Positions 15,888 to 23,126 of a stretch of DNA of 64,000 nucleotides are shown piece after piece; the stretch's first letter is position 1, and each line of letters opens with the position of its first letter. Source of the DNA: Cryptosporangium phraense (GTDB lineage Bacteria; Actinomycetota; Actinomycetes; Mycobacteriales; Cryptosporangiaceae); NCBI RefSeq assembly GCF_006912135.1, contig NZ_VIRS01000014.1, positions 124,001 through 188,000 of the forward strand, read 5' to 3'. The translations under genes were made by a program, and so were the position numbers. The notes beneath the pieces are model-generated. The model was not told the origin of the DNA, did not search any database, and worked only from the letters and a program-made list of their open reading frames with translations.

Positions 15888-16273
15888 CGGTCTCCGCCGA
15901 GCAGAACCACCATCAGCAGGACGACCGCGCCGAGCGCGAGCACCACGGCCAGCGCCTGCGGGAACCGCGATCCCGGCAGGTCGCGACCGGAGTGCATCTC
16001 CTTCTCGACCCGCACCCACCGGTAGGCCGAGTGCACCGCGGTCGCCGCCCCGAGCACCAACAGCACCGCGGCGATCGACGTCCGCAGTACCGGCCGCCCG
16101 AGGTCGGGGAGCAGCTGATCCACGGCCAGGCCACCACCGACCAGGGCCAGCGCGGTCCGGATCCAGGCCAGGAACGTCCGCTCGTTGGCGAGCGAGAACC
16201 GGTAGTCGAGTTCATCCCCCGGCCCGGTAGGCCTTGTCTCGTTCGGCTGGCGCAGATGCAGGTCATCCGCCAT
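15884..16273 (-). CDS. DUF202 family membrane protein (YidH-like, first of pair)
   Basis: A 129-residue protein starting at an ATG seven bases after GGAGG. The motif FSLANERTFLAWIRTALALVGGGLAV, broken here only by spacing, marks the YidH-type DUF202 domain; three membrane helices follow, with the middle loop RWVRVEKEMHSGRDLPGSRFP on the cytosolic side as in YidH. It is the first gene of a two-gene operon with the second DUF202 protein and ends at the strong hairpin at 15540-15576. Function unknown; a structural or transport-accessory role in the membrane is the usual guess. It is divergent from the ArsR-MMPL operon. Confidence 0.83.
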   Translation of the reverse strand: MADDLHLRQPNETRPTGPGDELDYRFSLANERTFLAWIRTALALVGGGLAVDQLLPDLGRPVLRTSIAAVLLVLGAATAVHSAYRWVRVEKEMHSGRDLPGSRFPQALAVVLALGAVVLLMVVLLGGDR

Positions 16274-16366
16274 AGCCGTACCTCCGAGCGCAGCGTGCCC
16301 CTCCATCCTCGCACTCCGACGAACGCCCGGTGTTTAACAGTCGGGGAAGTACGGGAACATGGGTCC

Positions 16367-16444
16367 GGGGAGGACCACCCGTTTTGCTGGTACTTCGGTA
16401 CCAGCGATCTCGCCCGCAAGGGCACGCGGTGGTCTTCCCTTTTT
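16367..16444 (+). ncRNA. Candidate structured RNA (three-way junction with U-run)
   Basis: A closing stem pairs GGGGAGGACCACC (16367-16379) with GGTGGTCTTCCCT (16428-16440) over 13 bp including two G-U pairs. Inside it are two perfect hairpins with very stable tetraloops: GCTGGTAC-TTCG-GTACCAGC (16386-16405) and GCCC-GCAA-GGGC (16412-16423). TTTT follows the closing stem. On the opposite strand no U-run follows, so plus-strand transcription is favoured. GGGCACG (16420-16426) can instead pair with CGTGCCC (16445-16451). I do not recognise a known Rfam family. It could be a short independent RNA or the leader of the ArsR operon that starts at 16496. Confidence 0.5.
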
Positions 16445-16476
16445 CGTGCCCGCAATTGACAGCTCGAGTCGACACC

Positions 16477-16494
16477 TGTCAGAGTTCTCTGACA
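16477..16494. promoter_or_regulatory. Perfect 18-bp operator touching the arsR-like start codon
   Basis: TGTCAGAGTTCTCTGACA is a perfect inverted repeat (8-bp arms, 2-base centre) that ends one base before the ATG of the ArsR-like gene at 16496. There is no room for a ribosome-binding site after it, so the transcript is either leaderless, starting at or inside the site, or the site also serves as leader. The position is ideal for autorepression of the three-gene operon. Confidence 0.7.
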
Positions 16495-16495
16495 T

Positions 16496-16831
16496 ATGGA
16501 AGAGACTGCCGACCCTACCGGCGACGAGCTGTTGCTGATGCTGAGCGCACTGGCGAACCCGCATCGGCTCCGCATCGTGGCGACTCTCGCCGCCGGACGG
16601 AACTACGTCAGCCGGCTCGCCCGCGAGATGGGCATGAGCAGGCCCCTGCTGCACATGCACCTGCAGCGGCTCGAGGCCGCGGGGTTGGTGTCCGGTCATC
16701 ACGAGATCTCGGAGGACGGGAAAGCGATGAGGTACATCGAGGTGACGCCGTTCGCGCTGCGGCTGACCCCCCAGCAGATCGCGGTCGCCGCCCGATCGCT
16801 GTCCGGCCCCACCGACGAGGGAGCGCGCTGA
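16496..16831 (+). CDS. ArsR-like winged-helix transcriptional regulator
   Basis: A 111-residue protein with an ArsR/SmtB-type winged helix: LMLSALANPHRLRIVATLA at residues 13-31, the recognition region VSRLAREMGMSRPLLHMHLQRLEAAGLV at about 38-65, and the wing EISEDGKAMRYIEV. It lacks the cysteine metal sites of ArsR and SmtB, so it may respond to something other than metal. It would bind the palindrome directly in front of its own start. The stop shares one base with the next start (TGATG), so the regulator and the small membrane protein are translationally coupled, with the MMPL gene following. Confidence 0.85.
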   Translation: MEETADPTGDELLLMLSALANPHRLRIVATLAAGRNYVSRLAREMGMSRPLLHMHLQRLEAAGLVSGHHEISEDGKAMRYIEVTPFALRLTPQQIAVAARSLSGPTDEGAR

Positions 16832-17103
16832 TGGATTGGCAAACCGCCGCGGTCTCCTGTGCGGCGATCTTCTTCGCCGCGGTGCTGACCTGGCAGATCT
16901 TCGCGACCGGCCGGGTCGCCGTGGTCCACGGCATCCGCAAGGAGATCGCGGTCGAGGTCCAGAAGGACAATGCCGCCTCGCTGGCCGATTTCCGAACCGC
17001 CATCGATGAGCTCGCGGCTGCCCAACGCGAGCTCACCGAAGTGACGACTGACGTCCGCGCCCGCCTCACGGCGATCGAGAAGCTCCTGCGCGAGGTCGGC
17101 TGA
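16831..17103 (+). CDS. Small membrane-anchored coiled-coil protein
   Basis: A 90-residue protein with one N-terminal membrane helix (AAVSCAAIFFAAVLTWQIFA, about residues 6-25) and a charged helical remainder whose heptads (FRTAIDELAAAQRELTEV and VRARLTAIEKLLREV) predict a coiled coil in the cytosol. I do not recognise a named family. It sits between the ArsR-like regulator (one-base overlap) and an MMPL transporter (84-bp gap), so it may be an accessory or oligomerisation partner of that transporter, as small membrane proteins are for some RND pumps. That role is inference. Confidence 0.75.
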   Translation: MDWQTAAVSCAAIFFAAVLTWQIFATGRVAVVHGIRKEIAVEVQKDNAASLADFRTAIDELAAAQRELTEVTTDVRARLTAIEKLLREVG

Positions 17104-17187
17104 CCCACCGGAAAGACAAGTGGGCCGCCGGGCTGCCACCCGACGACCCACCGCACAGCGGAACTCCCATTCCACTGAAGGAGAGCC

Positions 17188-19278
17188 ATGAACTCCCCGC
17201 TGAAGTATGCCCGTCCGGCGGTCGGCCGAACTGACCTGCCGAAGAAGCGATCCCGCGCCCGCTGGGGCGCCTGGGGAATCGTCCTGTTCTGGGTCGTCGT
17301 CATGATCGGCGTCGGCCCGTTCGCGGGCCGGGTGTCCGACGTCGAAGACAACGGACCGACCGCGTTCCTGCCCCGGGAGGCCCAGTCGACCCGGGTAGCC
17401 GAGTCGCTCCAGCGCTTCGGCCAGAGCGACCTGCTCCCGGCCGTGATCGTCTTCGCCCGCGACGGTGGTCTGACGGCCGCCGACAAGGCGGCGATCACCG
17501 CCGAGGGTCCGAGGATCGAACGCCTCGGCACCGGCGGCATCGACGGCCCGATCCCGTCGGCCGACGGCGCCGCGCTGATGTACGTCGTCCCGATCAGCAC
17601 CAACGACGACCCGCTGGGCGCGGTCGAGCGGATGCGCGACCAGGTCGGGAAGGCCTCTCCACCGGGCGTCGACGCGCACGTCGCCGGGGCCGCGGGCAAC
17701 CTCTACGACCAGGTCTCGGTCTTCCAGGACCTCGACTCGACGCTGCTGCTGGCCACCGTCGGCGTCGTCACGGTGCTGCTGCTGCTCACCTACCGCAGCC
17801 CGGTGCTCTGGTTGCTGCCGCTGATCGCGGTCGGGTTCGGCAGCCAGCTCGCGACCGCGGTCGTCTACGTGCTGGCCAAGTACGCCGACCTGCCGGTCAA
17901 CGGTCAGAGCGGCGGCATCCTGACCGTGCTCGTGTTCGGCGCCGGCACCGACTACGCGCTGCTGCTGATCTCCCGCTACCGCGAGGAGCTGCGCCGGCAC
18001 GCCGACCGCTACCAGGCGATGGCGCTCGCGCTCCGCCGCACGGCTCCGGCCGTGCTCGCGTCGGCGGGCACGGTCGTCGTCGGACTGCTCTGTCTGCTCG
18101 CGGCCGACCAGAACTCGACCCGCAGCCTCGGTGCCGTCGGTGCGGTCGGGGTGGCCGGCGCCGCACTGGTGATCTTGACCCTGCTGCCGGCGCTGCTCGT
18201 CGGGTTCGGCCGCTGGGTGTTCTGGCCGCTGGTGCCGCGGGTCGGCAGCGAGCCGAAGAACTCCGGCTGGGGCACGGTCGCGGCCGCGGTCGGCCGGCGT
18301 CCGCGGTTGCTCTGGACCTCGGCCGTCGTGTTCCTGCTCGCGATGATGGTCGGCCTGACCACGCTGACGCTCGGCGCGAGCGATGCCCAGCAGTACCGGA
18401 CCCCGCCGGATTCGGTCCGCGGTCAGGAACTGGTCGCGAAGCACTTCCCGGCCGGCTCGACCGAGCCGACCCAGGTCGTCGCCGCGTCCGGCGCCTCCGA
18501 TCGAGTGGTGGCGGCCGCACGGTCCACGCCCGGCGTCTCGTCGGTGCAGGCCCCGGTCCGTTCGCGCGACGGCGGTCTGGTCCTGGTTCCGGTCACTTTG
18601 TCCGACGCTCCGGACAGCGCCGCCGCCGAACGGACCGTGCAACGCCTCCGCTCCGCTCTGGCCGACGTCCCTCAGGCGGACGCCTCGGTCGGCGGACGTA
18701 CCGCGTCGACGTTGGACACTCGCGAGACCGCCGTCCGGGACCGGTGGGTCGTGATCCCGCTCGCGCTGGTGGCGATCGCGCTGATCCTGGTCGCGGTGCT
18801 CCGCTCGCTGGTCGCACCGCTGCTGCTGATCGGCACCGTCGTGCTCTCGTACCTGGCCGCGCTGGGCGGTACGTCGCTGATCCTCGAGGCGGTGTTCGGC
18901 GTGGACGCCGTCGACTACTCGCTACCGCTGCTCGGTTTCCTGTTCCTGGTGTCGCTCGGCGTCGACTACAACGTGTTCCTGATGACCCGGGTGCGTGAGG
19001 AAGTCGCGGCCCGCGGCCATCGCGAGGGCGTCCTGACCGGGCTGCGCACGACCGGCGGCGTGATCACCAGCGCCGGCGTCGTCCTGGCCGGGACGTTCGC
19101 GGTGTTCCTGGGGATGCCGCTGGTCGCGATGCTGGCGATGGGGCTGCTGGTCGCGGTCGGCGTCCTGGTCGACACGCTGGTCGTCCGGACGCTGCTGGTG
19201 CCCGCGCTGGCGCTGGACCTCGGGCCGGTGATCTGGTGGCCGAGCTGGCTCGGCCGTCGCTGGCGGGTGCGGCCCTGA
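17188..19278 (+). CDS. MMPL family RND transporter
   Basis: The 696-residue protein has the two-half MMPL layout with an external loop of about 135 residues after helix 1 and again after helix 7. The proton-relay segments are VFGAGTDYALLLISRYREELRRH in the first half and LGVDYNVFLMTRVREEV in the second. An early motif, DVEDNGPTAFLPREAQSTRVAE, is the conserved start of the first porter loop. AAGGAGAG precedes the ATG by five bases. It shares no close similarity in loop sequence with the MMPL protein at 9.4-11.6 kb, so the two probably have different cargoes. It ends the ArsR-controlled operon and is followed by a hairpin. Confidence 0.92.
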   Translation: MNSPLKYARPAVGRTDLPKKRSRARWGAWGIVLFWVVVMIGVGPFAGRVSDVEDNGPTAFLPREAQSTRVAESLQRFGQSDLLPAVIVFARDGGLTAADKAAITAEGPRIERLGTGGIDGPIPSADGAALMYVVPISTNDDPLGAVERMRDQVGKASPPGVDAHVAGAAGNLYDQVSVFQDLDSTLLLATVGVVTVLLLLTYRSPVLWLLPLIAVGFGSQLATAVVYVLAKYADLPVNGQSGGILTVLVFGAGTDYALLLISRYREELRRHADRYQAMALALRRTAPAVLASAGTVVVGLLCLLAADQNSTRSLGAVGAVGVAGAALVILTLLPALLVGFGRWVFWPLVPRVGSEPKNSGWGTVAAAVGRRPRLLWTSAVVFLLAMMVGLTTLTLGASDAQQYRTPPDSVRGQELVAKHFPAGSTEPTQVVAASGASDRVVAAARSTPGVSSVQAPVRSRDGGLVLVPVTLSDAPDSAAAERTVQRLRSALADVPQADASVGGRTASTLDTRETAVRDRWVVIPLALVAIALILVAVLRSLVAPLLLIGTVVLSYLAALGGTSLILEAVFGVDAVDYSLPLLGFLFLVSLGVDYNVFLMTRVREEVAARGHREGVLTGLRTTGGVITSAGVVLAGTFAVFLGMPLVAMLAMGLLVAVGVLVDTLVVRTLLVPALALDLGPVIWWPSWLGRRWRVRP

Positions 19279-19297
19279 CCCGCGTTGCTGCCCGCGC

Positions 19298-19326
19298 TGC
19301 TGCCCCGGCACCCGTCCGGGGCAGCA
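19298..19326 (+). terminator. Terminator hairpin after the second MMPL gene
   Basis: TGCTGCCCCGG (19298-19308) pairs with CCGGGGCAGCA (19316-19326): a perfect 11-bp stem with a 7-base loop, 19 bases after the MMPL stop. No U-run. Confidence 0.7.
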
Positions 19327-19387
19327 ACATGCCGGTAACGCAATCGTGGCAGGCTGGGGAACGTCGCTGGTCAGGTAGGGGGTTGGG

Positions 19388-20020
19388 ATGCTGCTTCGGG
19401 TTCGGGTCTCGCTGCCGGACCGGCCCGGCGCGCTCGGTGCCGTCACCCGCACGCTGGGTGCGGGTGGGGCCGACATCCTGCAGGTGACCGTGCTCGAGAG
19501 CGTCGCCGGGCGCGCGCTCGACGAGTTCACGGTCGCGGTGGCCAACCCGGCGGTGCGCGAGCGGGTCACGGCCGGGCTGGAAGCCGCGCCGGGCGTCCGG
19601 CTCGAGGGCATCTGGGAGACCGTCGAGCCGCCCGGCGCGTTCCCCGACCTCGGCGTCCTGGCCCAGGTGGCGACGAACCCGTCCCGCGGGCTGGCCACGC
19701 TGGTCGACGCCGCACCCGCGCTGTTCAGCGCCGAGTGGGCCGCGCTCGTCGAGACCGACCCCGAGCCCCGGGTGATCACGACGAGTTGGCAGGCGCCGGA
19801 CGACCTGATGCTGCCCGAGCTGGCTCCGCTGCGTCCGCGGATCCTCAGCATCCCCGGCGGCCCGCACCTGGCCGCGACGCCGTTCGACGGCACGTCGACC
19901 GTGCTGGTCGTCGCCCGGCGGCAGGCCCCGCCGTTCCACGACGTCGAGCTGACCCGGCTGACCGTGCTGGCCGACATCGTGGGGGCGATCGTGGGCAAGG
20001 GCGCCCACTCCCTCGGGTAA
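19388..20020 (+). CDS. ACT-domain protein of unknown function
   Basis: The 210-residue protein opens with an ACT domain: VRVSLPDRPGALGAVTRTLGAGGADILQV spans residues 4-32 in the usual strand-helix-strand order with the conserved ligand-loop DRPGAL. ACT domains bind amino acids. A second, GAF-like region occupies about residues 90-205 (VATNPSRGLATLV ... DVELTRLTVLADIVG), which resembles the C-terminal part of actinobacterial amino-acid-binding ACT proteins. No catalytic domain is present, so a regulatory or sensing role is likely. GGGG lies eight bases before the ATG. Neighbours give no pathway. Confidence 0.8.
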   Translation: MLLRVRVSLPDRPGALGAVTRTLGAGGADILQVTVLESVAGRALDEFTVAVANPAVRERVTAGLEAAPGVRLEGIWETVEPPGAFPDLGVLAQVATNPSRGLATLVDAAPALFSAEWAALVETDPEPRVITTSWQAPDDLMLPELAPLRPRILSIPGGPHLAATPFDGTSTVLVVARRQAPPFHDVELTRLTVLADIVGAIVGKGAHSLG

Positions 20021-20314
20021 TCGTCGGGTTCACGACTCGCCATTGGACCGCCTACGGAGAGTTGCCTGGTAGGCGCGGTGCGCGGTGTGTTCTTCGCCAT
20101 GAAATCGGTGTCGCCGGCGTGACATCGTTCGTTACCGTCTGCGGTTGAAACTGGTGCAGGAGTTCACAGCCCTCGGGGGAGTCCCCGGGTTCGGGCTGGG
20201 TACTTGGCCAGGGCCAGAACCAGTGAAATCCCTGACGCACTCGGGCACCGTCCGCGAGCACGATGGGCACACGCCGGAAGACGTCCGGCCCGAGAACGTC
20301 GAGGAGGGGTTCGA
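20021..20314. other. Intergenic region before the DUF4870 gene
   Basis: About 290 bases without a supportable gene. A minus-strand frame (20052-20330) is open but has noticeably weaker G/C preference at third positions than the real genes here and overlaps the DUF4870 start. Short G/C hairpins occur near 20172-20190. The region probably holds the DUF4870 promoter and a long leader. Confidence 0.4.
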
Positions 20315-20797
20315 ATGAGCGTGCTGACACCGACGCTGGACGCGCCGGTACTGCGGCCGCGCCCGGCCCGGCGCCCGGTCGTGGCGACGAAGCCGTTCCC
20401 CCTCCCGGCGAAGGCGCCGAGCAAAGCGCCGGTCACTGTGGAGCGTCGGACCGCTCACCGTGTTCTCTCGCCTACGGTGAGTGAGCGCTCTTGGGTGATG
20501 CTGGCGCACCTGTCCGGCGTCGTCTCGAGTGCGGCCGGCCCGCTGGCGATCGCCCGGGTGGTCGGGCCGCGCTCGGCCTACGTGCGCCAGCAGGCTCTCG
20601 CGGCGGCGAACTTCCAGCTGGCGTTCCTGGCCGCGCTGGCGCCGATGCTGCTGCTCGGCGTCCTGACGTTCGGCCTGGCCGCACTGTTCGTCGTCCCGCT
20701 GGTGCTGGCCTGGGGCGTCACCACGTTGCTGGCCACGTTCGCCGCGGCCGGCGGCGAGCGCTACCGCTACCCGGTCGCCGTCCCGGTTCTTCGATAA
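20315..20797 (+). CDS. DUF4870-like membrane protein
   Basis: A 160-residue protein starting at an ATG that follows GAGGAGGGG. The first 65 residues are proline- and arginine-rich and probably disordered. The remainder carries the DUF4870 pattern: SERSWVMLAHLSGVVSSAAG, then RSAYVRQQALAAANFQLAF and two hydrophobic helices (LAALAPMLLLGVLTFGLAAL and VVPLVLAWGVTTLLATFAA). The HLSG and RQQALxAxNFQ segments are the family's conserved core. Function is unknown. The gene ends 15 bases before a strong terminator shared with the convergent rpsD. Confidence 0.8.
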   Translation: MSVLTPTLDAPVLRPRPARRPVVATKPFPLPAKAPSKAPVTVERRTAHRVLSPTVSERSWVMLAHLSGVVSSAAGPLAIARVVGPRSAYVRQQALAAANFQLAFLAALAPMLLLGVLTFGLAALFVVPLVLAWGVTTLLATFAAAGGERYRYPVAVPVLR

Positions 20798-20812
20798 CGC
20801 ACGACGCACAGC

Positions 20813-20837
20813 GGCCCCCCGGAGTCTCCGGGGGGCC
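20813..20837. terminator. Bidirectional terminator between DUF4870 and rpsD
   Basis: GGCCCCCCGGA (20813-20823), a GTC loop and TCCGGGGGGCC (20827-20837) form a perfect 11-bp stem with a 3-base loop, placed between two convergent stop codons (20797 and 20850). Confidence 0.85.
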
Positions 20838-20849
20838 CCTGTCGTGTCG

Positions 20850-21461
20850 TCAGCGCGAGTAGAACTCGACGACCAGCTGCTCGTTGCAGATCACCGGGAC
20901 CTCGCTGCGCTCCGGGTCGCGCAGCACCCGGGCGGTCAGCGAGCTCATCGACACGTCGAGGTACGGCGCCGACGGCCCGGCCCCGGCGTTCGCGCCCGAG
21001 GCCGCGACCACGAACGGCGTCAGCTGGCGGCTGCGCTCGTGCACGGCCACGACGTCGCCCGGCTCCAGCCGGTACGACGGGCGGTCGACCCGCAGGCCGT
21101 TCACCGTGATGTGACGATGGGTGACGAATTGCCGGGCCTGGTAGATCGTCTTCGCGAAGCCCGCGCGCAGCACGGTCGCGTCGAGCCGGCGCTCGAGCAG
21201 CGACACGAACACCTCGCCGGTCTTGCCGGGCTTCTTCACGGCCTCGTCGAACACCCGGCGGAGCTGCTTCTCCCCGATGTCGTACTGGTAGCGCAGACGC
21301 TGCTTCTCCCGCAGCCGAAGCGAGTAGTCGCTCTGCTGGCGGCGACGCCGACCGTGGTCACCCGGCGGGTAGGGGCGCTTCTCGAAGTACGGGACGCTCT
21401 TCGGAGTCAGCGGAATCCCCAACGCTCGCGACAGGCGCACCTTCGGTCGGGACTTGTTCAT
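20850..21461 (-). CDS. rpsD: 30S ribosomal protein S4, cysteine-free form
   Basis: The 203-residue protein is ribosomal protein S4, which binds 16S rRNA early in 30S assembly. It starts [20 protein letters not shown], as in the stand-alone S4 of Streptomyces rather than the rpoA-operon type. The [19 protein letters not shown] motif and the S4 RNA-binding domain ([34 protein letters not shown]) are intact. None of the zinc-binding N-terminal cysteines is present, so this is a C-minus form that needs no zinc. The ATG at 21461 follows AAGGA. It lies alone, away from other ribosomal genes, behind an IdeR-like iron box, which raises the possibility that it is a second, conditionally expressed S4. 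Confidence 0.95.
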   Translation of the reverse strand: MNKSRPKVRLSRALGIPLTPKSVPYFEKRPYPPGDHGRRRRQQSDYSLRLREKQRLRYQYDIGEKQLRRVFDEAVKKPGKTGEVFVSLLERRLDATVLRAGFAKTIYQARQFVTHRHITVNGLRVDRPSYRLEPGDVVAVHERSRQLTPFVVAASGANAGAGPSAPYLDVSMSSLTARVLRDPERSEVPVICNEQLVVEFYSR

Positions 21462-21472
21462 TGAAAATCCTT

Positions 21473-21511
21473 CTGGGTTAGGCTTCACTAACTAAGGCCA
21501 GCCTAACCGAA
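21473..21511. promoter_or_regulatory. Two adjacent IdeR/DtxR-like iron boxes in the rpsD/DUF2470 promoter
   Basis: Compared with the 19-bp iron-box consensus TTAGGTTAGGCTAACCTAA, the plus-strand site at 21473-21491 matches at 14 of 19 positions and the minus-strand site at 21493-21511 at 15 of 19. Both contain an exact GGTTAGGCT. Together they form a 9-bp inverted repeat with a 15-base spacer. One site lies 12 bases before the rpsD start, the other 13 bases before the DUF2470 start, so an iron-loaded IdeR/DtxR repressor could control both genes. Match counts were made by eye. Confidence 0.65.
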
Positions 21512-21523
21512 TTTGGAGGCGTG

Positions 21524-22330
21524 ATGGAACCGACCCCGGCGGAGATCGCTCGTACGCTGGCGGCCGGCCACCTACCGGCCCGGGTCCGCACCGAGTGCGG
21601 CTCCGAGCGCACGCCCGTCACCGAGTTCGCGGTGACCCACGTGACCGACCGGATGGGCCGCGTCCTCCTGCTCCTGGCCGAAGACAGCCCGGTCGACCGC
21701 GCGCTCCGCCCGGTCGCCGCCGACGGCGACGCGGTCGCCCAGCTGCTGATCGCCGACCGGCAGCCGGTTCCCGGCGGCCCGTGGCACGGCCGGATCACGA
21801 TGTCCGGCTGGGCGACGCGCCTGGCCGGCGTCTCGTCGCACCGCGCGGCGATGGACTTCGCCGAGGTGAGCCCGGTCGGCGAGCTGCTCGACGTCGGCCG
21901 GGGCAGCGTCCTCTACCGGCTCGACCTGGCCGAGATCGAGTGGGCCACGCCCGGCTACGACGCTCCGGACACCGATCCGGACGGCCTCCGCCGAGTCGAC
22001 GTCGACGTCGACGCCTTCCTGGACGCCGAGCCCGACCTGTTCGGGGCCGAGGAGCAGAAGCTGCTGGCCGACCTGGCCGACCACCACGAGGACCTGCTGT
22101 CCGAGCTGTGCGCGCAGGCCCGGGAGACCGTGGTTCCCGGCGCCCGCAACGCCCGGGCGCTCCGCCTCGACCGCTACGGCCTGACGCTGGGCGTCGACGT
22201 GGACGACGAGGAGCGCTGGATCCGGGCCGGGTTCCGGCACCCCATCTCCGACCTGCGTGAACTGGCCGAGATCTTCCACCTGCTGGCCTGCTGCCGCTGC
22301 CGCCCGGAATCGCACCAGCACGCGCACTGA
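21524..22330 (+). CDS. DUF2470 domain protein, haem/iron utilisation type
   Basis: The 268-residue protein contains a DUF2470 domain at its C-terminus: LLADLADHHEDLLSELCAQA, then ARALRLDRYGLTLGVDVDDEERWIRAGF near residues 205-245. Upstream is a split-barrel-like region (VTHVTDRMGRVLLLLAEDSP ... VAQLLIADRQPVPGG), as in the HugZ/pyridoxamine-oxidase-like proteins that often carry DUF2470 and act in haem iron utilisation. The usual haem-ligand histidine cannot be assigned with confidence. A cysteine pair and histidines end the protein (LLACCRCRPESHQHAH), which could bind metal. GGAGG lies four bases before the ATG; a GTG one codon earlier is possible. The iron boxes upstream support an iron-related role. 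Confidence 0.8.
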   Translation: MEPTPAEIARTLAAGHLPARVRTECGSERTPVTEFAVTHVTDRMGRVLLLLAEDSPVDRALRPVAADGDAVAQLLIADRQPVPGGPWHGRITMSGWATRLAGVSSHRAAMDFAEVSPVGELLDVGRGSVLYRLDLAEIEWATPGYDAPDTDPDGLRRVDVDVDAFLDAEPDLFGAEEQKLLADLADHHEDLLSELCAQARETVVPGARNARALRLDRYGLTLGVDVDDEERWIRAGFRHPISDLRELAEIFHLLACCRCRPESHQHAH

Positions 22331-22406
22331 TTGTTCACAGAATGTCCACGCCAGTCCGGGCGTGAGTTCCTTACGCCCGAAGCCGTCGCCGCAGTACACC
22401 TCCGGC

Positions 22407-23126
22407 ATGCCTTCACCTGTTGTCGTTTCAGCGGGATATTCGGTGGTCCTCGCCACCGAGCCGGCGGAAGTCCGCGCAGCCCAGGAGCTGCGCTACCAGG
22501 TATTCGGGCTCGAGCTCGGTGCTGAGCTCGAGGGGGTCGGCATCGACGCCGACCGGTTCGATTCGCTCTGCGACCACCTGCTGATCCGCGACGACCGCAC
22601 CGGCGCGTGCGTCGGCACGTATCGGATGTTGCCGCCCGGGCGCAGCGCCGAGCTCTACTCGGACGGTGAGTTCCGGCTCGACCGGCTCGCGCACCTGCGC
22701 GGGGAACTGGTCGAGACCGGGCGCTCGTGCGTCCACCCCGACCACCGATCGGGCGCGGTGATCGGCCTGATGTGGGCGGGGATCGCGCGCTACATGCACC
22801 TGGCCGGGCACCAGTGGCTGGCCGGCTGCGCGTCGGTGCCGCTCTTCGACGGCGGCGACGCCGCCGCCGCGACCTGGGCGGTGATCCGGGCCAAGCACCT
22901 CGCGCCGGACTCCCTCCGGGCCGAGCCGCTGCACCCGTGGCCGGTGCGCGAGGGCGCGCCGAAGGCGTCGATGATCCCGCCGTTGCTGCGCGGCTACCTC
23001 CGGCTCGGGGCGAAGGTCTGCGGCCCGCCCGCGCACGACCCGGCGTTCGGCACCGCCGACTTCCTGGTGCTGCTCTCGATGGCCGACGTCGACCAGCGCT
23101 ATCTCCGACGGTTCCTCGGCGCATGA
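22407..23126 (+). CDS. GNAT-fold N-acyltransferase, OlsB/haemolysin-like
   Basis: A 239-residue protein of the Acetyltransf_5 family. Its members include OlsB, which transfers a 3-hydroxyacyl chain from ACP to ornithine to make lyso-ornithine lipid. Family features: RAAQELRYQVFGLELGAEL near residue 24, the DSLCDHLLIRD segment near 52, CVGTYRMLPPG near 71, and FRLDRLAHLRGELVETGRSCVHPDHRSG at about 91-118, containing the E-x-GRSCVHP motif. The stop overlaps the acyltransferase that follows in an ATGA. This pairing is the genetic signature of ornithine lipid synthesis, so I infer a lyso-aminolipid synthase; the amino acid accepted is not provable here. Confidence 0.8.
   Translation: MPSPVVVSAGYSVVLATEPAEVRAAQELRYQVFGLELGAELEGVGIDADRFDSLCDHLLIRDDRTGACVGTYRMLPPGRSAELYSDGEFRLDRLAHLRGELVETGRSCVHPDHRSGAVIGLMWAGIARYMHLAGHQWLAGCASVPLFDGGDAAAATWAVIRAKHLAPDSLRAEPLHPWPVREGAPKASMIPPLLRGYLRLGAKVCGPPAHDPAFGTADFLVLLSMADVDQRYLRRFLGA

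Noticed and set aside
20052-20330. Minus-strand frame with a plausible-looking stretch (SFEPLLDVLGPDVF)
   Set aside because: Third-position G/C use is clearly lower than in the real genes nearby, it overlaps the DUF4870 start, and no family was recognised.
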